64,000 nt of DNA from Daphnia carinata (lineage: Eukaryota > Arthropoda > Branchiopoda > Diplostraca > Daphniidae): positions 5,224,221 to 5,288,220 of the forward strand of contig NC_081336.1 in the NCBI RefSeq assembly GCF_022539665.2, in the 5' to 3' direction. Below, one piece after another: positions 26,171 through 37,578 of this stretch. A program made the position numbers and the translations under genes. The notes beneath the pieces are model-generated. The model was not told the DNA's origin. It did no database searches and was given only the letters and a program-made list of their open reading frames with translations. The stretch's first letter is position 1; each line of letters opens with the position of its first letter.

Positions 26171-28131
26171 ATAGACCACGCACGGTATGAGAACGGTTGA
26201 AAACAAAAAACACAAATTGAAAGATACTTACACCCATGACTATAAAACAGGAATAGTAAAGAGATCACGAAGTGGATTTGACAGAAATAAGATGATAAGG
26301 TATGTCTTCAATATTAGTTTTCCTTGCTTCATTACATAGTTCAAAATAGTCCATGGTCTAGTTGCGTCACGAAGCCACTTTTCATCGATGCATTCTTCAT
26401 CCGAATCACTTGATGACGATTCGGGTTGCTCTTCGTCGAATGCGTATTCTGAATAAATCGAATTCAAAATATTTCAGTAATACACCTGATTTTTGTTAGT
26501 AAAAAAAACTTCCTACTTGGGTCTACTATTTGCTCCAATTGTTCCTCATCGTCTGACGAATTGTTAATCACCCAATAGTCAAAATCACGAGTCAGCCAAG
26601 GTTGCTTTAAGGGGGATTGAATGAAACGGGTCCATGTTGAACCTATTTCTTGCTTCCGGAGCGTGGCTTTTACTCCACAACTAACGATGCAATGGGAGCT
26701 TTTTTCAGGAACTATGTAGCCATACGTGCTCGCGTTCAATTCATATCTACGTCGAGTTGTAAAACGATACAATGGTTAAGGTAATACACTTCAACATTGT
26801 ATCGAACATAGGAAAAGATTACTACCTCGGTCCATTAACATCGGCCACGAAGCTCAAATGGTTCTCCGAAAGTTCAATAGTATAGTCACTCAGGTGACCC
26901 ACAACGAAAGTTACACAAACATCCTATTGAAATAAAAAAATGTTTATGTTATGACAATTTATAATCACATCAATCTAAAACGCTAAGTTACCTGTTCACT
27001 TTGTGCCCATTTCGTTGTAGGGAAGCGACTCAAACTATCCTTCAAAGGCATCGTGTGATCGATTAGCGCTAAATTCTGATTTCCATGTACAATTTGCTGC
27101 ACCACCAGCTGCTCTTCTGATGATGGGACACTTTCGCCAGATGCCTCGTCAGATCGACGAGAATCGGCATTCGACTTAGTATCGCCACTTTCTTGAGATT
27201 TCGGAAAGAGGTCAATCCAACCAGGCGAAACATCAAATTTCAGGTCATCTTCTGCATCGTCCAGTTGTTGCGCTTTGCACATTTTGTCTCTTAGCTCTTT
27301 TTCTTCAGTCTCCTTCTTGATTGCAGCCGAGTGGCGTTCGATTGCACGAAAATCTTCATCGTTTTCTAGCGAAATGGCATAATTTTGGTCTATCAATTGT
27401 TGAGCTAAATTTTGGGGCTCGCACTCTTCGCGGTTTATCAGTGTAACATGATAGGGCGGCCCATTCGTCACTTCATCAGGAACTGTTTCTTTAAACTTCG
27501 TCTGGACATGCCACACGTGCATGAACCCATCAGATCCAGTGGTGAGTGATGAGAAAAAATCGACATCTTCTTCGGTCCATCAGCCACTGTCATTTTTCGG
27601 CCCCACGCCATACAATGAACAAACGATGGCTTGAGATGGTAGACGACTGATGAATTTAGCTAGAAGTGTTTTCAAAGCGTGTATCGGAACCGTTGTGTAG
27701 TCTCCGTAATCCACGAAAAACACTTGGAACTCGGATACGTCATGTCCAATTATCTTTTTCTTTATGCAGCAGCGACACCACGATCCACGTTCTGTAGATG
27801 ATTCCGCGAGGCAGAAACTTCCTACACGAGCTTCTTCTTACGTCAAAGTTTTACACTTGGATAACTAAATGTATGCTTTTGTAAAGCATCATTAGTGTTT
27901 TAACTTGATAATAGAAAAGACCGAGTAATGTCACTTGTTTTTAATATCTTCTTCCAATGACAACAAGGTTTTCTGAAACTTGACGATTGTGACGTAAAAA
28001 TGCAGTAGATAATGCCATGTTAAATTATCACATACGATTAGAGAGAGAGTAAATGAGATCCAAACCTGGTGCGGAGAATCGCTAGCCACTAACTCAACTC
28101 GTGTTTCTTCATTCATTGGAAGAAATGCATG

Positions 28132-28439
28132 TGAAGGGAATAGTCAGCCCGTGCTCTGACTTTACCTTTAACAAATTGAAGTTGAAGAATTGAAACACAC
28201 GGGAGGCACTGGTGAAACTTGTTGTGAACCATAGGAGATGTATTTTGTGACTGACTGCCCCTTGCCCTCTCTTGCGAGACGGCCAATAGGCCTAGGGCGG
28301 GGCTTACATACAAGAAAAATGTACAATGGTGGCCCTCTATCGAGGACCACCCAATTCAAAAGCATTAAAACGGCTGGGCAGCCTCGTGCGGCGTCCAGAC
28401 CGCGTCGTCTGCTGTTGGGAATCTAATATATTCCCAACA
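28132..28439 (-). repeat. BEL LTR (3' LTR of the minus-strand element)
   Basis: 308 bp; on the minus strand it runs TGTTGGGAATATA...TTCCCTTCA. The stop of the pol frame lies inside it (28337). Confidence 0.92.
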
Positions 28440-30592
28440 CACTCCCCACCCGAGCCCGTGCTCCACGGCTCGCTCTCTTCGACAGGGCTGGCGGCTGACA
28501 CGGATGGAGTTGTGTCTTCTTCCGGCTCCATCTCCGGCGCGGGTAGTGCTTCAACGTCGTCGGGCTGGTCCTCGCGTAATTCCAGGGGTTGTAGGGACTG
28601 AATCGCTCCGTTAATCAAGTTCCCGTTAGGGGTCTTGACCGTTACCGATCGAATCAGCCCGTCTCGGCTGGAAATCAGCTCCTTCACTACACCGACTGTC
28701 CACATAAGTCGTTTCGTGTTGTCATCGTGGATGATGACAACCTCGTTTACTCGGATCTTGCGTCCAGGCCCTCCTTTGCAGTGAAAATTGTCTACTTGGA
28801 GCAAGTAGTCATTCACGAATCGCTCGCAAGTGTCCTTAACGTAGTCTCCGCGTAGACGGTCCATCTCGATGAGTCTTGCGTTGGTTGGGTCGGGAGTCAG
28901 TAGGTTAATTGCTGGCTCCGGCGGAGTGCAATTAGATCTTCTGTTGTTTAGAAATTGATTTGGAGTGATGGGAAGTGGATCATCACTCCCCTCTGCCACA
29001 TAAGTGAGTGGCCTTGCGTTCACTACGCTTTCTGTCTCGATCAAACTGACTTCCAACTCGTCGTATTCTAGACACGCACGGCCATTGGAACGCCGTAGTA
29101 GGTCTTTCATTGTCCTAACCATGCGTTCCCAAAAGCCTCCCCACCATGGGGCTAGGCTGGCGGAGAAGATCCACTCGGTTTTTTGCATGGCTAGAAGGTC
29201 GTGGATCGCTGAATCGGATCTCAAGACCTTTAAGTGTTTGGAAACGCACCTAAATGTTTGTGCGTTGTCCGAATACATGACAGACACGTTACCTCTCCTA
29301 GCCGAAAATCTTCGGAAAGCTAGGAGAAAGTCACGTGCTGACATGGTTTTAGTTAACTCCAGGTGGACGGCCCTAGTCATCGCACAGGTGAATAAGCAGG
29401 CATAACTTTTGTATTGCTTGATTGTACCCTTTTTCTTCTTGCCTGAGTCGTCCGGTTGGAGGTTTTCTTTTTCCTCCGTTTGTTCCATGGCTGGAGGCTC
29501 TGCTGGGGTCTCCATACTTGGATCATCCGTTTGTGGGGGATCCACGAAGGTCGTAAATTCCGCTTGCTTGCGTTTCTTACGCGATATTCGGTGTTTGTAA
29601 TACAAAGGCCCTGCGAAATCCACACCCGTGATTTCCAAGGCTTTCGCTTGTTTTAAGCGATTCAATGGTAGAGGTGCAGCTACTTCTGTGAATGGCGGTG
29701 AAGTTAGCCGTTGGCACTTGACGCAAGCACGCCAAACTGACTTAGTCTGCTGATGTCCTTTAATAATCCAAAAACGTTCTCTTAAATCGGAGAGGGTAGT
29801 TTTCACTCCGGCGTGTTTAAGTGAGACGTGCCTGTCCGCGATGAGCAATTTAACAACTGGATGGTGAGTGGGCAGCAGTATGGCAGGTTCAATGTCCCTG
29901 TCTCTTAGTGCCAACTCGACCCTTCCGGTCACTCTGATCAGCTTGTCTCTTTCATCCCACACGGGTCGGAGTTTGGCTATTTTTTCCTTGTGGTGTGGTT
30001 GCCCTCCATCTTGTAGGTCTTGGAACGTTTTAGGAAATGCTTCTTTTTGGAGCTGCCTGTAGATAAGTAGCTCCGCCTTCGTCAGTTCCTCTACTGTCAG
30101 ATGGTCTACCAGTATTTCCTTTTCTTCTCCTATCTTGATTGGAGTTTGTATTTGCGTCCTGTTGGTGGGGCGATTCTTGGAGATGAACCTAAGCATCCAG
30201 GCGGTTCGTCGAAGTAGGCGATTCCATGATGGAATTCGTTCCAGCTGCCATTCCATTGGTGTCGCTGGTTCCACGGTAGCCACCGACATGATGACGGTTC
30301 TTGATTTGGCTTCCGCTTCGATCTCTTCGTAGATGCTCTTCTCTCCTGCATCGGGTGTTGGATCCGGCCATTCTGTTTTGTCCTTTAGCCATGGTGGATC
30401 ATTCCACCATAGCTCGGAGTGTACCAGCGCTGACGCTGGCACTCCCCGCGAGGCAAGATCCGCAGGATTTTGTATGCCCGGGCAGTGCCGCCACCAAATT
30501 ACTCCAGACAGCTTTCTGATGGCTTCCACTTGGTTCCTAACAAATGGTTTCCATCTGTTAGGATCGCCTCTGATCCATCCAAGTGCTACCAA
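28337..30592 (-). CDS. BEL integrase region with C-terminal DUF5641-like domain
   Basis: This is the longest intact open segment of the element, 751 residues from 30592. It starts in the RNase H/connection region (PADLASRGVPASA), then the zinc-binding part (HVSLKHAGVKTTLSDLRERF; VWRACVKCQR). The integrase core has EITGVDFAGPL, VMYSDNAQTF and WWGGFWERMVRTMKDLLRR (D,D,E). Last come DYVKDTCERFVNDYLLQV and KIRVNEVVIIHDDNTKR, characteristic of BEL/Pao C-termini. It would insert the cDNA into the genome. It ends in the 3' LTR. Confidence 0.9.
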   Translation of the reverse strand: MVALGWIRGDPNRWKPFVRNQVEAIRKLSGVIWWRHCPGIQNPADLASRGVPASALVHSELWWNDPPWLKDKTEWPDPTPDAGEKSIYEEIEAEAKSRTVIMSVATVEPATPMEWQLERIPSWNRLLRRTAWMLRFISKNRPTNRTQIQTPIKIGEEKEILVDHLTVEELTKAELLIYRQLQKEAFPKTFQDLQDGGQPHHKEKIAKLRPVWDERDKLIRVTGRVELALRDRDIEPAILLPTHHPVVKLLIADRHVSLKHAGVKTTLSDLRERFWIIKGHQQTKSVWRACVKCQRLTSPPFTEVAAPLPLNRLKQAKALEITGVDFAGPLYYKHRISRKKRKQAEFTTFVDPPQTDDPSMETPAEPPAMEQTEEKENLQPDDSGKKKKGTIKQYKSYACLFTCAMTRAVHLELTKTMSARDFLLAFRRFSARRGNVSVMYSDNAQTFRCVSKHLKVLRSDSAIHDLLAMQKTEWIFSASLAPWWGGFWERMVRTMKDLLRRSNGRACLEYDELEVSLIETESVVNARPLTYVAEGSDDPLPITPNQFLNNRRSNCTPPEPAINLLTPDPTNARLIEMDRLRGDYVKDTCERFVNDYLLQVDNFHCKGGPGRKIRVNEVVIIHDDNTKRLMWTVGVVKELISSRDGLIRSVTVKTPNGNLINGAIQSLQPLELREDQPDDVEALPAPEMEPEEDTTPSVSAASPVEESEPWSTGSGGECVGNILDSQQQTTRSGRRTRLPSRFNAFELGGPR

Positions 30593-30652
30593 AGAGTCTG
30601 CCCAAAATATGGTTCGCCATGACTCTATGTGGAGAAAATTTTTCTTTTTTTC

Positions 30653-31832
30653 TCATAGCCGTGCGGCTAATAGCGAGCTCAATAACTCCAGTCGTGGTAG
30701 GGTGACTTTTTTCTTTGGGAGAGGTGCCACTTTCGTTTTACTGGCGAGAAAGTGGATAGTGGTTTCATTGTTTTTGGTTTGGAGCCTTGCGTAAGCAACG
30801 GCTCCGTATGCCGCCTCAGATGCATCACCGAAAACGTGAATTTCTGCTGATTTTATGACTCTTTTCGAGTGGCCTATCCAGCGAGGGATTTTCAATTTGG
30901 CGAACTCGTTCAACCCAGTCATAGCAGCTATCCATGTTTGTGTAATTTCCGGCGGCGCTTCGACGTCCCCAGTCAATTTCTGCTTCCGAAAGCTTCTGGT
31001 AGATGATTTTTAGCAGGAGTGTAGTGGGTGCTAAGAACCCCATGGGATCAAACACTCTTGCAGATATCCGTAGGATATTTCTTTTGGTGACAAGGTCCCC
31101 CAATTCTGTAGCGGCTTCCATGATAGGCGCAGGGTCGAATTGGAATGTGTCGGATTCGGTGTCCCACCGAATGCCTAGGACCATTGGTTGGCCCTCTTCC
31201 AGTTTCTGAGTGAAGATCTTAACAATGGGGTTGATAAGCCCCTTCTCACTGAGAAATTTGCGAAGTGTTTTGTCGTTTGTCACCCAGCTTCGCATGTTGA
31301 GTTAAGCCTCCTGGAAGATGGCCTTTGTTTATTGAATCCTGTTTTTGGCTGTGGGGATGCTGTCGGCGCCACCTAGATAGTCGTCGACGTAAATTTGTTC
31401 TTTTAATTGCTTCACTGTAGTGGAATACAGTGGCTCCATTCCATCTAAATGCTTGTTGAGGGTAACTCTAAGCAATAATGGGTTGCAACTGAGTCCAAAT
31501 GGAACTCGTTTCCATTTGTAAGCAACTAAAGGGGAGCCAGGTGTTTCTGGCTCCGTTACCCACAGAAATCGTACTGCGTCTAAGTCTTCAGGATGCAGGG
31601 CGATATTCAAAAATGCTTTTTCAATATCTGCTATCCATGCGATCCGATTTAATCGGAATCGCATTAGAACGGCTAGCAGGTCAGGATTCAGGTTTGGACC
31701 GGTTTCTAGGACGTCGTTGAAACTTGGTCCAAATTTGGACTTAGCCGCTCCGTCAAAGACCGGTCGGATCTTTGTGGTTGTTTTATCCTGTCGAATGACA
31801 GGATGATGTGGCAGATAAGTGTGGAGTCCATC
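30653..31832 (-). pseudogene. BEL reverse transcriptase and RNase H, frameshifted
   Basis: RT segment from 31832: VFDGAAKSKFGPSFND, IADIEKAFLNIALHPED, VPFGLSCNPLLLRVTLNKHL and the catalytic IYVDDYLGGAD, the Pao-type form of the RT active site. Stops or frame changes occur near 31329 and 31295. It continues as LGIRWDTESDTFQFDPAP, then RNase H-like EIHVFGDASEAAYGAVAYAR (30976-30653). Confidence 0.85.
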
Positions 31833-33135
31833 TTAGTTTAGTTCTGTCTTTTCTACGAAGTTTTGAACTCTTAGTTGCTCGATTTCCTGGTGGTAGGCGG
31901 ATAGAAGCGCTGGCGTTCTTTTGAGTCTATTTAAAAGACTCTCCATTCTTCCTTTAGCCATCAGGAAATTTTTCTCCAACCTCCACTTATCCGTTTTCCA
32001 TGGGATTGGGGTGCAGTATCGCCCATCTTCTTGAAGGGTGATTTTGTCTCCAAAGGAGCCTAGAGGGTCGTCTGGCTCCACTGCATCGCAATCGTCTAAA
32101 ATGGCGAAGTGTTCCAGCTTCCAAAACAAGGATAGGTCAAAGTCCGTCTGCCGTTTTAATTCTTCTTTTACAGTTTTTTCTTTTTTAATGCTGGACCTCT
32201 CTGGTCTATGGAAATTTCTTCCATAGACGTCGGGTGGGGAGATGAAGATTCCCTTTTCTCCTTTGCTTCCGGCGTTTTCTCCTTTTCTTCTGGAAGAGTT
32301 GTAAAGGTGTAGTTTGAATTGAGGCAGCCGGCTGCATATGATGCTACTGTTTGGGCTGAGAAACTACTGCATTGCAGCATTTGCTGGATGAATGCTTTGC
32401 CTTTTTTCGAATTTTTTTCCTTTGAAGGTCCAACTATCATCCGCCCAAGCTTTGTGTTGTAGGCCCTTAGGGCACACGGGCTTTGGATAGCTGCTTCATT
32501 AGGGATGATTTCAAACATCTGGTCGAATCATATCAACATTCCGACATCCTTTTCCTGGCTGTTTGTTTCGAACCTGTCGTCAGCCATTTTTTCATTGTTC
32601 AGCCACAATTTTCGTGCAAATGCTGTGTGGGCATATGGACCAGTGTCTCCAATGTAGTCCGTCTCCAGTGCTGTAATTTTGACGAGTGGGGCACCATGCC
32701 AAGTGCCCCTAAATGTCAACTCGACTGAATTGGTCTTCTCCACTGGATTGGGTTTTCGTTGCTTGAAAACTCTGGTACCAATATTTTCCACTGCTACCAC
32801 CTTGAGGTCCAACAATTTTGAGATAGATCTTGTAACCCAAGATATATGGCTGCCGTCGTCGATAAATAAAATGGCTCTTGTTTGTTTGCCATTTAGGCCT
32901 ATTACATTTACTGTAGCTGTCTTCACCACGAGATCGCCGGGGGCGGTTGCGCTTGCAGCAGACGCCGTAACATTTGTGATGGCACTGTTGGCATCAACAG
33001 TTTGGTGCGCGAAGCGTGTCTGCTTTTTATCGCAGAGAGCCGTGTGGTGGATAGCTTGGCAATTTTTGCAGGTGTAGTTAGTTAGTAGTAGTGCAGTTCA
33101 GAGTTTCGTGATTTGCACTGAAGCATCTGACGCAC
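31833..33135 (-). pseudogene. BEL gag knuckles and aspartic protease (DUF1758-like)
   Basis: Near 33070 a knuckle-like NYTCKNCQAIHHTALC is followed by the protease segment (32929-32528) with AILFIDDGSHISWVTRSIS, the BEL/Pao retropepsin-like signature. Two further open pieces (32518-32168 and 32129-31833) contain RTPALLSAYHQEIEQL, the linker typical before the Pao RT. Stop codons separate the pieces. Confidence 0.75.
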
Positions 33136-33432
33136 CTTTTCTGCTTAGCAATGATGGCTTTTTTTTTCTTTTAGGTTCACTGGACAAACCGTAGGGTAGG
33201 GAACCTCCCCGCAAAAAATGCATGGTCTTGTGCATTCTCGCATGATAAAATTGTCCTGTCTCCTAAAAGGGGTGTTCGACGGGGGCACAAATTGTCTGGA
33301 ATTTTTGCTGGTGTGTGGAGCTGGTTGTGATCTGGCTCCAGTCGCCAGCTGTGATGCTGTGGCAGCGTGTAGTTGTTTCGCTGGACTTGGCGGTGTTGAC
33401 TGCTGTGGCGTTTTTGTAGTTTCCGATTTGCA

Positions 33433-34497
33433 TCAGCTATACCTCTCCGCTGCGTCAACTTCATCCCTGATGAAATTCAGTAGGGATGAGATGTCTGTAA
33501 TGTCGTTTTCTTCAGAGCTCGACCACTCTTTCTGCAATTCTGCAGGAAGCAATTTCATTAATTTTGTGCCTAGGAGTCCTCCAAACGTTTCTTTTCGAAC
33601 CCCGAGGGTTTCTAAGGCGTTAATATGCGACTGGACTGTGAGCTGCAGTTTTCTCAGCGCCGATACATCTGCCATTGTCTTAACAGGAGCGAGGTTGTCA
33701 AACTTGCATAAATGGGTTTGAATAAGAGCCTTTGTTTTTGCGTAGACTCTTTTCAGCTCTGCTATGGCAACATTGTAGTTTGCTGCGGTAAGTTCCAGAT
33801 TTTCCACGCACAAGTACGCTTCCCCTTTCAAGTATTCTTTTAAGTAGTCGAATTTTTGAACATCCGACATTGAAGACGAGTGAATGGAGGCATTAAAGCT
33901 CTCCCAGAATGATGTCCACTCAAGAATATCTCCTTTAAAATGTTTGATTTGTCTTTGGGGAAGACGTGTTGCTTGTTGAACTGGAGCTGCTGCTGCTGCT
34001 ACTTGAATAGGTGCCTGGTTTTGCGCCATAAGTTGTTGTATCTGTACGGCATAGGCTTGCTGCTGTTGGAGGATCTGATTTGCGAAGAGTTGTTGCTGTT
34101 GAGTAAGCAGGTCTTGGAGCAATCTGTTTCTGTCCTCCTCAATCTGGCGCTGTTCTTTTCTCTGCAGCTCTTGAAATTTCAAGTCTTGTTGTCTTTTATA
34201 CTCGTCTCGTTTGTTTTTAACGAAGGCGAGTATGCTGCTCTTCTTCTTCTTCTGCTACTGTGGAGTAATCTTGCTCGATTTGCTCCTCGGTAGCGTTCGT
34301 AGTTTGCAAGGCCCAACGTACTTGGTCGCTTGCTTTAATAAATTTCTAGTAACGTTGCTTGAGGAGTTCTGTATCCGTTGCAATATCGTTATCCAGTTCC
34401 GCGGTCATCGTGAGATCCTTGTAGCCCTTGATCTTCTCCATTGTCCTAGTAAGGTGGACTTTCAGGCCCGCTCGTGTTGCTGCAACCGATCGTGACA
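33433..34497 (-). pseudogene. BEL gag, disrupted
   Basis: The ATG at about 34497 opens MSRSVAATRAGLKVHLTRTM but meets a TAG after about 50 codons, then a frame change near 34215. The main body (34182-33433) has a Gln-rich coiled coil and the DUF1759-type capsid region (HFKGDILEWTSFWESFNASI; GEAYLCVENLELTAANYNVA; RVYAKTKALIQTHLCKFDNL). Confidence 0.8.
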
Positions 34498-34934
34498 TTT
34501 TTTGTTTTGCTGGAATTAGAAAGTTAGAATTCTTTGCAATACTCGGCGGGGTTCACTCCTGGATTTCCCTTCAAGGAGTGAAAAAGAGAAAAAAGAAAAC
34601 TTGGAAAAAAAGTTTTACTTTTAGTGCTTCCACTAAATTGTGAGTGAATGGAAAGGGAGCAGCGCTGACGCAGTGCTCCAATCAATGGGCGTATTTTTTG
34701 AACTCCACTGGTTAAGGTTTCTCCTCCTTGCTATGTCAGACAATTTTTTGAAAAGTGGAAGCTTAAGTTTGTTGCTCTTGGTTAGCTTTCGGTAGCTTTC
34801 GAGCGAAAAAAACCCGACCTTGTTGTCAGTAAAAATAAGAAAAATGTCAAGATTTGTTAAGTTGCTAGCACGATGCTCAATGGGTAGGAATGGGAAAGGA
34901 CTATTTTTCGATGAGTTGGAAAATAAAGTTGCTT

Positions 34935-35260
34935 ATTTGGCCGTTAGGCTGCATAAGCTTTCAGTTTTAGAAGAAATCAGAAAAATTAGAAAAAGTTTTA
35001 CCATCCTTTGGTTTTTGACCGCCAGGTGGTGTTTGTGTTCAGTTTCTGAACAAAAATCGAGAAAAATGAGAATAATAGAGAAGTCGGTTTTTCTGACCGC
35101 TAGATGGAGCGGGCAGTTTCTGAACGAAAATCAAGAAAATTGAAAGTAACAGAAAAGTCTCTTAATTTGACCGCTAGATGGCGTAAGCTTGCAGTTCTAA
35201 GTTTCTTGAAAAAATAGAGAATTAAGGTTTGAAATTTTGAGCGCTAGATGGCGCTAGTTT
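34935..35260 (+). repeat. ~74-bp tandem repeat carrying CTCF-like cores, in BEL leader
   Basis: About five units share CAGTTTCTGAACRAAAATC plus a (T)GACCGCTAGATGGCG block. The core matches the CTCF consensus CCASYAGRKGGCR at 11-12 of 13 positions in the best units: 35019-35031, 35097-35109, 35171-35183, 35241-35253, spaced 70-78 bp and all in one orientation. A more degenerate unit lies near 34940. The array is between the extra ORF and gag of the BEL element. Confidence 0.65.
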
Positions 35261-35443
35261 TCTAAAGGAAGAAAAAGAAAAAAAAAGGAGAAATTAATTA
35301 GTGGGAGTTTAGGTTTTGAGCCCAACTCCAAAAAATGTAAGAAAGTTTTTTCTTTTGGGTTTAGCACGGTTGAACCGTTTCCTGCTGCTTTAAGGTGAGT
35401 GAAAAAAGGGTTAGTGATCAATTATTTATTGTAACATGGGGAA

Positions 35444-36530
35444 TTATAACTTTTTATAAAGATCAATAAGATCCCTTGGATCGGCATCAATTTGCAGGAT
35501 GTCTTCTTCTTCCTCTTCTCTAGCTGCGCGCTCCACTACTCTGGTTGGTGCCAACGCCGGGGTTGGGTCTTGAATTGGAGCATCCAGAGGGTTTTCCTTG
35601 AGTAATGGCCGACCGCGTCCACGTGTGCTACCTGGCCCTGACTCGTAAGGTGCAAGTTTAGTCAGCAACGCGTTGCTACGCCCCGCGTCTGGGGTGGGTA
35701 ACAGCTGATCAAATGGCTCGAGGTGGTTGAAAACAGTGAAAATTTGTCCACCACGACGGCGTGCTCTACCAAGTTCGATTTTGGGCTGCTCAGGAACACT
35801 GGCGACTGGAGAGATTGGTCGATCAACTCCACTTGCGGCTATTGCTCCGACTTGGGGCTCCTCGCTCTGGCTAGTAGATGTGGAGAGGAGACGCCAACCA
35901 CGTCCGCGTGCTCACCGTGCTGCAATCTGGGGCACTTCACACTGGCTATCAGTTGGAGAGATTTGCAGATTACCTCCTGACGCTCCTGCTCCGACCTGGG
36001 GCTCCTCACTCTGGCTAGAAAATGTGGGGAATCGCTGACTACGACCACGTGCTGCAATTTGGGGCACTTCCGTCTGGACAAAAGATATTGGGAATCGTTG
36101 ACCACGCCCACGTGAAAACTCTGGCTTCGATGTTGTTGTTGGGGGATTACTCAACCCACTTGGAGTTGGTAAAGCGATGGCTCCCTCCTCTTCTCTCTCC
36201 ACCACCTAGTTGACCGGGCGGTACCTGATGTCTCCGCAGTATTTCGGTTCGAGAGCTTCTTTGATGGCTGCTAAGGGCATGTGACGGATGGCAATCGGAA
36301 GTAAAGAGTTGAGTGGTGAAGGGGTTAGATCGGCTTCAGGTGTGGCTGCTGCAAGACGGTTGAAGAGACTTATTTGCCGCCTTCCTTCTGGGGTGTTCCT
36401 AAATTGCCTTGGCTGTTGTGGACCCGTCCACGGCCTCTCCAATCCCTCGGCCCTCCTCTTGGCCCTTTTTATCTTTTCGGCGTCACGAATTCTTGAAGTG
36501 GTGTTGGAGACCTTACAGGTGCTCCGCTAA
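35444..36530 (-). pseudogene. Extra ORF upstream of BEL gag, with internal tandem repeats
   Basis: The minus-strand open pieces 36442-36206, 36205-35912 and 35668-35444 appear to be one decayed ORF. The N-terminal part has NTPEGRRQISLFNRLAAATP and a folded-looking PLAAIKEALEPKYCGDIRYR. The middle repeats a unit around EVPQIAARGRSQRFP and SEEPQVGAG four or so times at DNA level (35839-36110). The C-terminus is acidic (EEEEEDILQIDADPRDLIDL). It is rich in Arg-Gly and Pro. I recognise no family. Confidence 0.5.
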
Positions 36531-36539
36531 AGCGGAGAA

Positions 36540-37270
36540 GAAAAGAGTAGTAGTGGAGGATATAAATATCCTCCAAAAAGAGGGTATTCCAAAAAAGTAA
36601 AAAAAGAGAAAATTGGTACCCTAAATGTGAATCAACGAAGATGGCCGCTACACGCAGCAAGGCGAAGCAGTGTATTTGAAAAAAAAGAAAATTGAAAAAG
36701 AAAAAAAATTGGAGGTGGAGTTATCAATGACCGCCGACCACGCGACCGAAATTGCAAAAAGAAAAAAAAAAGAAAAATTTTCCAACCTACTCAACCCTAA
36801 CCCTACTTGAAGTAAATGGAAAGGGAGATGAACAAGGAAAAAGAGCAAAACGTTTCTCAAAGGGAGAAAGAAAAAAAAAATTTTCCAAAAAAATTCAAAA
36901 TTTGAAAAAGGGACGACCAAATTAATGGCCGCCGACCACGTGTTTGCCCTAACAGTTGAAAGGCAAAAGGGAAAAAAGGGTTTTCTTAGGTGCCTACACA
37001 CTCCACACGTGGTGAAAAGAAAAAAAAATTCACACGGTAATTCAACGAGTGGTGAAAGGCGAAGAAGAAAAAAATTCACAAGCTTAACTAATCGCGAGGT
37101 TTCACACGCTTAAGCTAACACGTGTTCAAAAAAGGAAAATTCCCACGCGGTGTCTAGGGACTAAAAGGGATGAGCCCAGAAAAACTCCCCCACAGAACAC
37201 AACAAGTAAATACTTAAAGTAAGAAATATTTAACTTAGATTAAGAATACTTAAACGGTTACAAAGGACCA
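36540..37270 (-). other. BEL 5' leader, A-rich, no gene seen
   Basis: Purine-rich on the + strand with many A-tracts. No convincing ORF or domain. It forms the untranslated leader after the primer-binding site. Confidence 0.5.
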
Positions 37271-37578
37271 TGAAGGGAATAGTCAGCCCGTGCTCTGACT
37301 TTATCTTTAACAAATTGAAGTTGAAGAATTGAAACACACGGGAGGCACTGGTGAAACTTGTTGTGAACCGAAGGAGATGTATTTTGTGACTGACTGCCCC
37401 TTGCCCTCTCTTGCGAGACGGCCAATAGGCCTAGGGCGGGGCTTACATACAAGAAAAATGTACAATGGTGGCCCTCTATCAAGGACCACCCAATTCAAAA
37501 GCATTAAAATGGCTGGGCAGCCTCGGGCGGCGTCCAGACCGCGTCGTCTGCTGTTGGGAATCTAATATATTCCCAACA
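37271..37578 (-). repeat. BEL LTR (5' LTR of the minus-strand element)
   Basis: 308-bp partner of 28132-28439. Directly inside it, minus strand 37270 onward, TGGTCCTTTGTAACC is a plausible tRNA primer-binding site. Confidence 0.92.

Larger units (their letters stand above)
28132..37578 (-). mobile_element. BEL/Pao LTR retrotransposon
   Basis: The 308-bp LTRs (28132-28439 and 37271-37578) differ at about six positions. They are flanked by the 5-bp duplication GCATG (28127-28131 and 37579-37583), the size usual for BEL. The minus-strand interior reads: leader with an extra ORF, tandem repeats, gag, aspartic protease, RT, RNase H, integrase with a C-terminal DUF5641-like domain. Gag and pol contain several stops or frame changes, so this copy is probably dead although its LTRs are young-looking. 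It sits inside an exon of the Tudor-domain gene. Confidence 0.94.

Noticed and set aside
28238..28601. Plus-strand ORFs within and beside the BEL LTR
   Set aside because: Repeated in both LTRs and antisense to the pol C-terminus; no protein similarity.
36648..37079. 143-residue hydrophobic minus-strand ORF
   Set aside because: Poly-T/Phe low-complexity in the BEL leader; no transmembrane pattern beyond homopolymers.
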